Under the pieces are notes generated by a model. It made no database searches. It had not been told where the DNA came from and saw nothing but the letters and a program-made list of their open reading frames with translations. The position numbers were made by a program, and so were the translations under genes. From Acidobacteriota bacterium (GTDB lineage: Bacteria; Acidobacteriota; Blastocatellia; Pyrinomonadales; Pyrinomonadaceae), in the NCBI GenBank assembly GCA_024640445.1, contig JAHEEZ010000037.1:1-20556 (forward strand): a stretch of 20,556 nucleotides of DNA. The letters run 5' to 3'. Of the stretch, positions 7,517 to 15,300 are shown piece after piece. Positions within the stretch are counted from its first letter, which is position 1. Every line of letters begins with the position of its first letter.

Positions 7517-7534
7517 TTTTTTCCGGAGACAGAT

Positions 7535-7789
7535 ATGAAAGCCAAGGTATACGTAACGCTGAAACCGAGCGTCCTGGATCCTCAAGGAAAGGCGATCCAT
7601 CATTCGGTCGAATTGCTCGGTTTTGAGAAGATAGGGGACGTCCGCCAGGGCAAATACTTCGAGATCGCGCTAGATCCGGGCATCACCGAGGACGAGGCGC
7701 GTGAGACTGCGGAGAAGATCGCACGCGACATTCTGGCGAATCCGGTCATCGAGGATTTTTCTGTGGTTGTCGATCCAAACGGCACCTGA
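7535..7789 (+). CDS. purS: Phosphoribosylformylglycinamidine synthase subunit PurS
   Basis: PurS is the small structural subunit that joins PurQ and PurL in the PurSQL enzyme, which makes FGAM from FGAR, glutamine and ATP. The 84-aa length is typical. Seen: MKAKVYVTLKPSVLDPQGKAIHHSVELLGF, then VRQGKYFEIALD, then a C-terminal helix and strand (AEKIARDILANPVIEDFSVVVD), all characteristic. I start at the ATG at 7535, preceded by CGGAGA at a good distance, rather than an upstream in-frame ATG at 7484 that would add 17 unlike residues. purQ follows after 29 bases. purL is not in this window, so it must lie elsewhere. Confidence 0.93.
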   Translation: MKAKVYVTLKPSVLDPQGKAIHHSVELLGFEKIGDVRQGKYFEIALDPGITEDEARETAEKIARDILANPVIEDFSVVVDPNGT

Positions 7790-7818
7790 TTTAACCCCAG
7801 CAATTATCAAAGGTTCTT

Positions 7819-8520
7819 ATGAAATTCGGAGTATTGGTATTCCCGGGTTCGAATTGCGATCACGACGCTTACCACGTGCTTTCAAAGCACGTCGGCCAGC
7901 CGGTGGATTTCATATGGCATCGGGAAACGGACCTTTCAGGTTATGACGCAGTGATCGTTCCGGGCGGGTTTTCTTACGGCGACTATCTCAGGTCCGGCGC
8001 GCTTGCAAGGTTTTCGCCTGTAATGGGCGCGGTCAAGGAGTTCGCCGCGGAAGGCAAGTTCGTATTCGGCATTTGCAACGGTTTTCAGATCCTCTGCGAG
8101 GCCGGTCTATTGCCCGGGGCGCTCATGCGGAACGGCAATCTTCATTTTGTATGCCGGCACGTCAATATCCGGGTTGAAAACGCCGGAACACCCTTCACCA
8201 GTGCGATGCCCAAGTCGCGCGTGCTCTCGATACCGATCGCGCACGCGGACGGCAATTACGTTTGCGACGACGCCACATTTCGCGCGATGGAAGAGAACGG
8301 ACAGATCGTTTTCCGATATTGCGATGACAACGGCGAACCTACAGCGGATGCGAACCCGAACGGCTCACGTTCTAACATCGCCGGAATATGCAATCTTGAC
8401 AGGAATGTTCTCGGAATGATGCCGCACCCCGAGCGGGCTTGTGAGGAGCTTCTGGGTTCTAACGACGGCCGCGATATTTTCAGGTCGCTTGCCAACAACA
8501 TCGCGGCTCTTGCCGCCTGA
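7819..8520 (+). CDS. purQ: Phosphoribosylformylglycinamidine synthase glutaminase subunit PurQ
   Basis: PurQ hydrolyses glutamine and supplies ammonia to PurL in FGAM synthesis. The 233-aa protein is a class I glutamine amidotransferase. Seen: FGVLVFPGSNCDHDAYH at the start, VPGGFSYGDYLRSGALARFSPVM, the nucleophile cysteine in FGICNGFQILCEAGLLPGAL (Cys86), and the His/Glu pair in MMPHPERACEELLG near the C-terminus. All are intact. The ribosome site AAAGG (about 7809-7813) is well placed. It is the second gene of a purS-purQ transcript and ends six bases from the convergent secreted-protein gene. Confidence 0.96.
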   Translation: MKFGVLVFPGSNCDHDAYHVLSKHVGQPVDFIWHRETDLSGYDAVIVPGGFSYGDYLRSGALARFSPVMGAVKEFAAEGKFVFGICNGFQILCEAGLLPGALMRNGNLHFVCRHVNIRVENAGTPFTSAMPKSRVLSIPIAHADGNYVCDDATFRAMEENGQIVFRYCDDNGEPTADANPNGSRSNIAGICNLDRNVLGMMPHPERACEELLGSNDGRDIFRSLANNIAALAA

Positions 8521-8526
8521 TCCCCT

Positions 8527-9297
8527 TCAATTTCCGGACTTGAACCAGTAGATCTCCAGCGAATGGGGTTTCGACCCTCCGTCCTCGTCGCGAATCCTTA
8601 TGACCGTGGAATAGTCGTTCGATGCGTTCGGCTGCTGAATGACAACCGCGTTGCCTCTTCCATCGAGCAGATTCACGCGAACGATCAACCCATTTTCCCT
8701 CGGCAGCGCAGCGGTGAAGCTGTACGCGCCGTCCGGCATCGTACGTCCGGTCACGGTACGGTGAGAAAGGGTCGTACCGCGGATCGTGAGCCGAAGTTCA
8801 TCATCGACCTCGCCGTTCCAGAAGAACCGGCCGAGGATCCTGCTTTCATCCACCTTCTCTCCGCTGTCCGCGGTCTTTTCTCCGCCGGTCACAGGACCTG
8901 TATAAACTCCGACATCACTGCCTAGCTCGAATATGAGCGAAGCGATCTTGTCCCTGAGCGAAGCCCATGCGGAATTGCCGTCGGACGGGAACCTGTCGGC
9001 CAGTTCACTCAGGACATTCGCGGAAAGCCTCAGATCGCCGATCCCGTACTTGTCCCGGACCAGTTTGTCCATGTACCTCGCGGCTGCGGACACCTGCTCG
9101 GCAAGGAACGCGTGTTCAATGGTGTCCGACGAGTTCTGGCGGCCCTTCTGAAAGGCATCGGAAGTCGTATCGGACAGCTTTGCGGCGGCATCCTTAACAT
9201 CATCCGACGCCTTCTCCAGGCGCTGCCAGTCCTGTGAAAGGGCGGGGAGCGCAAATATCAGAATGACAAAAAGCGCGATCGGCACATTGAACTTCAT
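8527..9297 (-). CDS. Secreted protein of unknown function with C-terminal beta-rich domain
   Basis: A 256-aa exported protein. A signal peptide occupies 1-21 (MKFNVPIALFVILIFALPALS, likely cut before QDW). Residues about 25-75 are helical and polar (KASDDVKDAAAKLSDTTSDAFQKG), followed by another helical part with KYGIGDLRLSANVLSELADRF. The C-terminal domain from about 157 reads RFFWNGEVDDELRLTIRG, then DGRGNAVVIQQPNASNDYSTVIRIRDEDGG, then LEIYWF, and looks like a compact beta sandwich. I associate this tail with many secreted acidobacterial proteins, from memory only. The start at 9297 is preceded by CGGAGG eleven bases away and gives a proper signal peptide; a longer frame up to 9405 lacks this logic. 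The function is unknown; an envelope role is the most that can be said. Confidence 0.8.
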   Translation of the reverse strand: MKFNVPIALFVILIFALPALSQDWQRLEKASDDVKDAAAKLSDTTSDAFQKGRQNSSDTIEHAFLAEQVSAAARYMDKLVRDKYGIGDLRLSANVLSELADRFPSDGNSAWASLRDKIASLIFELGSDVGVYTGPVTGGEKTADSGEKVDESRILGRFFWNGEVDDELRLTIRGTTLSHRTVTGRTMPDGAYSFTAALPRENGLIVRVNLLDGRGNAVVIQQPNASNDYSTVIRIRDEDGGSKPHSLEIYWFKSGN

Positions 9298-9405
9298 CTC
9301 GAGTCCATCCTCCGAAAGAAATCTATCTATATGTAATTGAATGTCTTGTCTGAGGCGAGAGTATTTTGAGCGGGGAAATAAGTCAAGAATACGGGGAGCG
9401 TGCAA

Positions 9406-10137
9406 TTACTTCTTCGCTGCCGATGCCTTTTTGACAGGCGTCGCCGGTTCATCGCCATCCTTGCGCGAACGTGCCTCGCTGTCACCGGTTCCCGCGAGGT
9501 GGAGCTTTTCCTCGATACCGTGGAGTTTTTCTTCAAGTCTGTGGATCGTTTTCGGGCTCGCTTCTTCGATCTTCTCGGACAACAGGAACCTTTCGATCAG
9601 ATAGAAGATCAGCACTCCGCCGAGGACGATGAAGAAGAGCGTGATGCCGATCTGTTTGAAGTCCCCGATTATCGTTGTGATCGCGCCGCTAAAAAAGAAG
9701 CCCACGCTCGAGAGCGCCAGCACCCAGATAGAACAGCTTATGAAATCCAGCAAGAGGAACTTGTAGAATGGCATCCTGCCGATCCCGTTGAACAGGCACA
9801 TCGCGACGCGTATTCCATAGATGTACTTCGAGACGATCACCGAAAACGCCCCGAACTTGTCGGTAAGGCGCTCGATCCTCGGCTGGGCCATCTTGTAGAA
9901 ACTGTGATCTTTGACGGTCTGCTGGAAGACCCTTCCGACCATATAGCCGAACGAGTCGCCGACCATACCTCCGAGCGTGCCGAAAATGTAGACTTTGAGG
10001 AAGCTGAAATGGCCGAAGTAGCCGTTGTGTGCGAGGACGCCCGCCAGCAGGAGCGTTATGTCCCCTTCAACGGTGCACAGGAGGAAGACGGCGTAAATCC
10101 CGTATTGCTCGAATAATTGATAGAACGGTTCCTGCAT
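9406..10137 (-). CDS. DedA-family (VTT domain) membrane protein
   Basis: DedA/VTT proteins are inner-membrane proteins tied to lipid-carrier or phospholipid flipping and to proton-motive-force balance. The 243-aa sequence shows the expected layout: a N-terminal re-entrant/TM part with acidic residues (VEGDITLLLAGVLAHNG, Glu24 and Asp26), GGMVGDSFGYMVGR (Asp61, Arg69), then SKYIYGIRVAMCLFNGIGRMPFYKFLLLDFIS (Arg110), and two more spans (about 133-155 and 163-182). The usual Pro-Gly before the key Arg is Tyr-Gly here. A charged C-terminal tail of about 50 residues, ending in a Lys/Ala-rich stretch, is probably cytosolic and partly coiled coil (RLEEKLHGIEEKLH). The ribosome site is weak. It is divergent from the ROK gene, and its likely promoter is TTGACG/TATCTT on the minus strand. 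Confidence 0.9.
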   Translation of the reverse strand: MQEPFYQLFEQYGIYAVFLLCTVEGDITLLLAGVLAHNGYFGHFSFLKVYIFGTLGGMVGDSFGYMVGRVFQQTVKDHSFYKMAQPRIERLTDKFGAFSVIVSKYIYGIRVAMCLFNGIGRMPFYKFLLLDFISCSIWVLALSSVGFFFSGAITTIIGDFKQIGITLFFIVLGGVLIFYLIERFLLSEKIEEASPKTIHRLEEKLHGIEEKLHLAGTGDSEARSRKDGDEPATPVKKASAAKK

Positions 10138-10177
10138 AACGGCCGAGACCGGTTAACACCCCTTTGACAGGATATCA

Positions 10178-10206
10178 AAGATAACCCCCATACAGTTGTG
10201 CGTCAA
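10178..10206 (-). promoter_or_regulatory. Promoter for the DedA gene
   Basis: On the minus strand, TTGACG (10206 down to 10201; 5/6 match) is followed by a 17-base spacer and TATCTT (10183 to 10178; 4/6 match). Transcription would start near 10171, leaving a leader of about 34 bases before the ATG at 10137. The -35 box is part of one copy of the repeated CGTCAAAC element in this gap. Confidence 0.5.
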
Positions 10207-10228
10207 ACGTGATGATTGCCCGTCAAAC
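10201..10228 (+). repeat. Two direct copies of CGTCAAAC, 20 bp apart
   Basis: CGTCAAAC occurs at 10201-10208 and 10221-10228. The 20-bp step is close to two helical turns, so both copies present the same DNA face. The first overlaps the DedA -35 box, and the second forms one arm of the palindrome at 10222-10236. A related TTTGAC stands alone at 10163-10168. This layout suggests cooperative binding of one regulator across both promoters. Confidence 0.5.
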
Positions 10229-10236
10229 AGTTTGAC
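10222..10236. promoter_or_regulatory. Perfect 15-bp palindromic operator GTCAAAC-A-GTTTGAC
   Basis: An exact 7-1-7 inverted repeat in the divergent gap between the DedA and ROK genes. It overlaps the -35 box of the ROK-side promoter (TTGACA, 10232-10237), a classical position for repression. The regulator is not identifiable from the window. Kinases of the ROK fold lack the DNA-binding domain of ROK repressors, so the adjacent protein itself is not an obvious binder. Confidence 0.55.
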
Positions 10237-10260
10237 AGCAGTTGGGTGTCTGCATAGAAT
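10232..10260 (+). promoter_or_regulatory. Near-consensus sigma70 promoter for the ROK gene
   Basis: TTGACA at 10232-10237 (6/6), a 17-base spacer, and TAGAAT at 10255-10260 (5/6). The predicted start is near 10267, about 42 bases before the ATG, with an AAGGA ribosome site at 10294-10298. This is the best promoter in the window by consensus match. Confidence 0.65.
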
Positions 10261-10308
10261 CACCCTGTTTCTTTCCAAATCTGAATACCGAAAAAGGACG
10301 CAAAACCG

Positions 10309-11241
10309 ATGCAGGACTCCTCCGGACCGGCAGAAAAGCTCGTTGGCATCGAGGTCGGAAGTTACGGTACGACAACTGTTGCCCTGGGGCCTGAAGGAAA
10401 GGTCGAGGCCGACTTTGTTTTCGAAGTGCGGGATGGCGAAGGGCCTGTGTCGCAGATCGGCCGGGCGATAGCCGAGGCGCACGAGAGATTTGGCGAAGAT
10501 TTCCGGCTCGGGGTGGCGCTTCCCGGCCTCTTGAACAAGCGCACAGGAAGGATCGCCTTCTCGACTCTGATCCCCGAATACGCGGAGATCGATCTTGCGA
10601 ACGAGCTAAAGCATTACACGGAACTTGGGATCACGCTTGAGAACGACGCCAACGCTGCGGCATTCGGTGAAATGATGCTAGGGGCGGGCCGCGGCAGCGA
10701 TGACCTCTTCTATGTAACGCTTGGGGCCGGCGTGGGCGGAGCGCTCATCCTCGGAGGCGAGCTTTGGAGAGGAGCCTCGGGTTTCGCGGGCGAGTTTGGC
10801 TACGTTGCGGTCAATTCAGAAGGAATGAAGCTGGAAGATGTGGCTTCCTCGGCCAACATCATACGGCGTACCAAGAACTGGTTTCATCAGGATCCGACAT
10901 CATCGCTCAACGCGGTGGGGGAAGAGAATATCAAGATCGTGGACGTGGTGAGGGCGGCGGAAAACGACGATGATTTTGCGCAGCTGATGCTCCAGCGGAC
11001 AGGGATCTACGTAGGGGCGGCCGTCGCGGGTGTGATAAATCTTCTTAACATTGAAAAGGTGGTCGTCGGCGGCGAGATAATGCAAGCCAAACACCTCGTT
11101 CTCAACGGTATTCTGCAGCGTGCGAAGGAACTCAGTTTCGGCCCGAGCTTTGAATCTGTCGAGATCCTCGAGGGTGAACTCGGAGCCCAGGCGGGCGCAA
11201 TTGGCGTCGCTTTGCTGGCCGGAGCTGCAGGGAACTCTTAA
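10309..11241 (+). CDS. ROK-family protein (sugar-kinase-like), variant motifs
   Basis: ROK proteins are ASKHA-fold sugar kinases or repressors. This 310-aa protein has no N-terminal helix-turn-helix, so it is of the kinase kind. Seen: the family core LENDANAAAFGE (110-121, catalytic-base Asp113), TLGAGVGGALILGGELWRGASGFAGEFGY (137-165) and the C-terminal VVVGGEI. Two expected features differ. The N-terminal phosphate loop reads GIEVGSYGTT instead of the usual DxGGT type, and the segment after GEFGY has neither the family His (E-x-GH) nor the CxCGxxGCxE zinc site. Such a protein could be a kinase with altered substrate use, a zinc-free ROK enzyme, or a sugar-sensing protein without activity. 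The ribosome site AAGGA is well placed. It is divergent from a DedA gene with a shared control region; the act operon follows after 277 bases. Confidence 0.85.
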   Translation: MQDSSGPAEKLVGIEVGSYGTTTVALGPEGKVEADFVFEVRDGEGPVSQIGRAIAEAHERFGEDFRLGVALPGLLNKRTGRIAFSTLIPEYAEIDLANELKHYTELGITLENDANAAAFGEMMLGAGRGSDDLFYVTLGAGVGGALILGGELWRGASGFAGEFGYVAVNSEGMKLEDVASSANIIRRTKNWFHQDPTSSLNAVGEENIKIVDVVRAAENDDDFAQLMLQRTGIYVGAAVAGVINLLNIEKVVVGGEIMQAKHLVLNGILQRAKELSFGPSFESVEILEGELGAQAGAIGVALLAGAAGNS

Positions 11242-11307
11242 AGAAGAGAGCCCGGCCGGCGGCCCGGAATCAACTTTGAATAATAATCTTGATCAGTTCT
11301 GCTTATT

Positions 11308-11325
11308 TTGTGAAAACTTGCACAA
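11308..11325. promoter_or_regulatory. Rex-like (or CRP-like) operator upstream of actA
   Basis: The 18-bp TTGTGAAAACTTGCACAA matches the Rex operator pattern TTGTGAAnnnnTTCACAA at 13 of 14 fixed positions; its inner part matches the CRP pattern TGTGAnnnnnnTCACA at 9 of 10. It sits about 195 bases before actA in an A/T-rich gap and overlaps the candidate -35 TTGCAC. Rex is the NADH/NAD+-sensing repressor that controls respiratory genes in several phyla, so a role in tuning the ACIII operon is reasonable. No regulator gene is visible. Confidence 0.45.
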
Positions 11326-11346
11326 AGTCCCAAAAGCATTTATTTT
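11318..11346 (+). promoter_or_regulatory. Candidate promoter of the act operon
   Basis: TTGCAC (11318-11323, 3/6), 17 bases, TATTTT (11341-11346, 4/6). A second candidate -10, TAAAAT at 11380-11385 (5/6), has TTGCGG 16 bases upstream. The whole gap 11242-11518 is clearly more A/T-rich than the genes, as expected of a control region. Either start would leave a leader of 125-165 bases. The choice is uncertain. Confidence 0.3.
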
Positions 11347-11518
11347 CAAAAAGGAATTTGCGGAATTTTGTAGATTGAGTAAAATCGGAGTTTAAGTTTT
11401 GGCAATAGGTCTTAATTAACACCAAAAAACAAGCTTCACTCTAGACGATTTGTCTTCTCCAGACAGGTTGCGGGTGGACTTTAATCTCAGAAAATCAAGG
11501 CTTTACGAGAGAAGATAG

Positions 11519-12178
11519 ATGGCTCAACTATTTCATCGCGGCGCGAATAATATTGCGAAAGCGAGTATGGCGTTAGTTATAGTTCTGGGCGGCGTTGTTT
11601 ATTTTGCGTACTCGCAGATCGCTCGCTCGTCCTATCTGACCAACCGCTACCTCGAAAGACCGCAGCCGGTCCAGTTCAGCCACAAGCACCATGTGGGTGA
11701 CGACGGCATTGACTGCAGGTACTGCCACACGTCGGTCGAGACCGCGGCTTCCGCGGGAATTCCGCCGACCCAGACCTGCATGAACTGTCACAACCAGCTG
11801 TGGGCGGAGACTCCTTATCTGGAACCGGTGCGCGCCAGCTACCGGGACAACAAGCCGATCTTGTGGGAGAGGGTCCACGATCTGCCCGGCTTCGTGTATT
11901 TCAACCACAGTATTCACGTCGCGAAGGGCGTCGGGTGCTCGACCTGTCACGGAGCGGTGGATACCATGCCGGCCGTGTATCAGGAGAACACGCTTCAGAT
12001 GGAGTGGTGCACTTCATGTCACAAGAACCCCGAAGCATTCATCAGGCCGAAATCGGAGATCTACAACATGAGTTGGAAGGACAGCAACCTTACTGCTGAG
12101 GAGCGCGCGAACCTGAAGAAGGAATACAAGATACGAAGCAGGGAAATGCTCACTAGCTGTTCAATTTGCCATAGATGA
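11519..12178 (+). CDS. actA: Alternative complex III subunit ActA, pentaheme cytochrome c
   Basis: ActA is the membrane-anchored multiheme cytochrome of ACIII, carrying electrons from the FeS subunit toward the monoheme ActE. The 219-aa protein has one N-terminal membrane span (about 16-34, MALVIVLGGVVYFAYSQI) and exactly five CxxCH heme sites: CRYCH (66-70), CMNCH (87-91), CSTCH (140-144), CTSCH (164-168) and CSICH (214-218). Five hemes is the family number. Extra histidines (HKHH at 55-58, FNHSIHV at 128-134) can serve as axial ligands. It starts the act operon; a GAGAGAAG stretch precedes the ATG. The 131-base gap to actB holds several inverted repeats. Confidence 0.95.
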   Translation: MAQLFHRGANNIAKASMALVIVLGGVVYFAYSQIARSSYLTNRYLERPQPVQFSHKHHVGDDGIDCRYCHTSVETAASAGIPPTQTCMNCHNQLWAETPYLEPVRASYRDNKPILWERVHDLPGFVYFNHSIHVAKGVGCSTCHGAVDTMPAVYQENTLQMEWCTSCHKNPEAFIRPKSEIYNMSWKDSNLTAEERANLKKEYKIRSREMLTSCSICHR

Positions 12179-12234
12179 TCATTGGCCGCAGACCGCAGCC
12201 CCGGGAGGCCGGGTCTAATGGTCCCGATTCCGAC

Positions 12235-12278
12235 GTCGCGTTGCTTCACGCGGACGCGACAGCCGGCAGAAGACCGGC
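12235..12278 (+). other. Two predicted RNA hairpins in the actA-actB gap
   Basis: GTCGCGT (12235-12241) pairs with ACGCGAC (12254-12260), leaving a 12-base loop, and GCCGG (12262-12266) pairs with CCGGC (12274-12278), leaving seven. They lie between the actA stop and the actB ribosome site (TTGAGGGAA, about 12290-12298). No T-run follows, so they are not ordinary terminators; they could be processing or stability elements that adjust the subunit ratio. Confidence 0.4.
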
Positions 12279-12309
12279 AAATCTTTAACTTGAGGGAACT
12301 AGAAACGAA

Positions 12310-15300
12310 ATGTCGAGCAAAGACAGCGGAACTAACTTTGCAATTCTGAAAGAGCAGATCCTTGCCAAGAGCGGGAAAGAGTACTGGCGAAGTGTCGAAG
12401 AGTTTGTCGACGCCCCTGAATTCGAGGAATTCGTAAAGTACGAGTATCCCGCCCACGCCGAGGAATGGGACAGTTCTCTCAGCAGGCGCAACTTTGTGAA
12501 AGTGATGGGCGCCTCGCTCGCGTTCGCGGGCCTCAGCGGCTGTGTTATTCAGCCTGCCGAGAAGATCGTTCCCTACGTGAGTCAGCCGGAAGGACTGGTA
12601 CCGGGGAAGCCCATGTTCTTCGCGACGGCCGTTACTCTTGGCGGAGTTTCCAACGGCGTTCTTGCCCGTTCGCACGAAGGCCGGCCGACAAAGCTGGAAG
12701 GCAATCCGGAGCATCCGGGAAGCCTCGGATCCACTGACGTATTCACCCAGGCGTCGATCCTGAACCTGTACGATCCGGACCGTTCGAAGGAACTCCTTTA
12801 CAGAGGCGTGCCGAAGACATGGCAGGGATTCTATACGGATCTGCGCGGCAAAGTGCAGGAGACGCGAGCTTCAGGCGGGCAGGGAATCGCATTCTTGACG
12901 GAAACGGTTACGTCCCCGTCCCAGATCGACCAGTTCAAACGTGTCCGCACCGAACTTCCGAATGCCAAATGGCACCAGTACGAACCGGTAAACAAGGATA
13001 ACGCGATCGAAGGTTCGAAGCTTGCCTTTGGGTCCGCCGCGCAACCGGTTTACAAATTCGAAAAGGCTGAAAGGATCCTTTCTTTGGACGCGGATATATT
13101 TTCCGGGTTCAACGTGCGTTACATAAAAGATTTTGCGAAGGGCCGTGCGGTTTCCGAAGAAAAGAAAGAGATGAACCGGCTCTATTCCGTTGAGTCGTCT
13201 CTCAGTCTGACCGGAGCCAAGGCTGATCACAGGCTCGCGCTCAAGCCGAGCCAGGTGGTCGAAGCTGCAAAGGCTGCCGCCGGGGCGATGGGTATCGCGG
13301 GCGCTTCCGGGACGGGCCTTTCAGAAAAGGCGTCGGCCTGGATCAAAGAGATGGCGAAGGACCTGTCCGAACACAAGGGCAAGTCGCTTGTGATCGCAGG
13401 TGACAATCAGTCGGCCGCAGTTCACGCGCTGGCGTTCGCGATGAACGATGCGCTCGGGAACGTAGGGCAGACGGTCGATTATGTCGAGCCGCTTGCCGCC
13501 AATGGGGAAAAGCTTCAGCGTGAACAGCTCGCGGAGCTTGTCCAGGACATCGATGCCGGCCGCGTGAAGATGCTTGTGATCCTCGGAGGAAACCCGGCGT
13601 ACAACACTCCTTCGGACCTCAGGCTCGACCTCGCTCGGCTTAACAAAGTGCCTTACAGGGTTCACGTCGGCGAGTATTTTGATGAAACCGCCGCGCTTTG
13701 CCAATGGCATGTCAGCAGCACTCATTTCCTTGAGACCTGGGCTGACACCCGGGCTTACGACGGTACCGCCGCCATATCGCAGCCGCTAATCAAACCCCTG
13801 TACGACGGTAAGAGCCACACAGAGATCGTCCAGCTCTTCTTCCAGGACAACTACGAGAAATCTGCGATGCAGATAGTCCAGGACTATTGGAAGTCGCAGG
13901 GTATGGATGGAGCTCCGGCCGCAGCTGCAGTTCCGGCTCCCGCAGAGGGTGCCGCGAAGCCTGCGGACGCCAATGCCGCGTCAACTGATGCACCGGCGGA
14001 AAAGAAGGCGGACCCGGCCGCAGCGCCCGCACCCGCCGCTTCTCCTGCGTCAAACGGGGCGATCGCTCCGAAGACCTTTGAGGACAAATGGCGGAAGGCG
14101 GTCCATGACGGCGTCATTCCGGGCTCGCAGGCTCCGGTCAAATCGGTAACGGTAAATGCCGGATTCGTTTCAGAGATCAAATCGGCGGCGGGAGGCGAAG
14201 GCGCGATCGAGGTCTCCATCCTTCCCGATCCCTGCATTTACGACGGCCGTTTCACCAACAACGGCTGGCTCCAGGAACTTCCCAACCCGCTTAACAAGAT
14301 CACCTGGGAGAACGTCGCGCTTATCAGTCCGAACACCGCGCAGAAGCTCGGCATAAACCAGGACAAGCGCTACAAAGACTATGCAGGTGGCGAGCTTGGA
14401 AGGGCATTCATTACCACGAAGGGAGGAAACATGTCCTCCGACCTGCTCAATCTGACCTACGAGGGCGTCAAGGTTGAAGGCAACGTGCCTGCGTGGATAT
14501 CTCCGGGACAACCGGACGACGTGATAACGATCTTCCTGGGATACGGGCGTACGCGTGCCGGAAGGGTCGGAAACGGGATCGGCTACAACGCTTACGATGT
14601 TCGCAAGTCGACCGCTGCCTGGTTTGGCAAAGGCGAGATCAGCCGGACCGGCGAGCAGACCCAGATCGCCTCGACGCAGATCCACTTCAATATGGAGCAC
14701 CGCGATCTCCTTAGAAGCTGGACGATGGAAGAGTACGAAGAGCACCTTAAAGAGCCGCCGCACGACATGGCCGAAGGCTATGACAAGTCGATGTACGGCA
14801 ACGTGTTCGGCGAACTCTACGAAAAGAACAACAAGTGGGCGATGACGATCGACCTGAATTCCTGCGTTGGCTGTAACGCCTGTGTCCTCGCCTGCCAGTC
14901 GGAGAACAACATCCCGATCGTCGGAAAAGAACAGGTTGAACGGAGCCGTGAGATGCAATGGCTCAGGATCGACGCCTATTACAAGGGTGACGACATCAGT
15001 GATCCGGAAGGCCCTTATTTCCAGCCGGTTCTTTGCCAACAGTGCGAACAGGCCCCGTGTGAGGTGGTCTGTCCGGTTCACGCCACGGTTCACAGCGCAG
15101 AAGGCCTGAACGACATGGTCTACAACCGGTGTGTCGGAACCAGATACTGTTCAAACAACTGCCCGTACAAGGTAAGGCGTTTCAATTTCTTCCTTTACCA
15201 GGATTGGAACACCCCGCAGTACAAGCTGATGCGGAACCCGGAGGTCTCGGTCAGGAGCCGCGGTGTCATGGAGAAGTGCACCTATTGCACCCAGCGGATC

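Noticed and set aside
7484..7534. Upstream ATG extension of purS
   Set aside because: Adds 17 residues unlike the family and lacks a ribosome site; the ATG at 7535 has CGGAGA in place.
9400..10116. Long plus-strand open frame (238 codons) opposite the DedA gene
   Set aside because: The translation is highly charged without any family motif, while the minus strand gives a clear DedA membrane protein. A shadow of G/C-rich codons.
11252..11267. G/C-rich inverted stretch after the ROK stop as a terminator
   Set aside because: The stem needs a bulge and no T-run follows; it may help Rho-independent stopping only weakly, so it is not listed as a terminator.
11120..11395. Plus-strand open frame overlapping the ROK end and the act upstream gap
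   Set aside because: Starts inside the ROK gene in another frame and runs into the A/T-rich control region; composition shifts midway and no motif appears.
14170..15093. Minus-strand open frame of 307 codons inside actB
   Set aside because: It lies fully opposite the FeS domain of ActB, whose cysteine motifs are unmistakable; no motif or ribosome site supports it.
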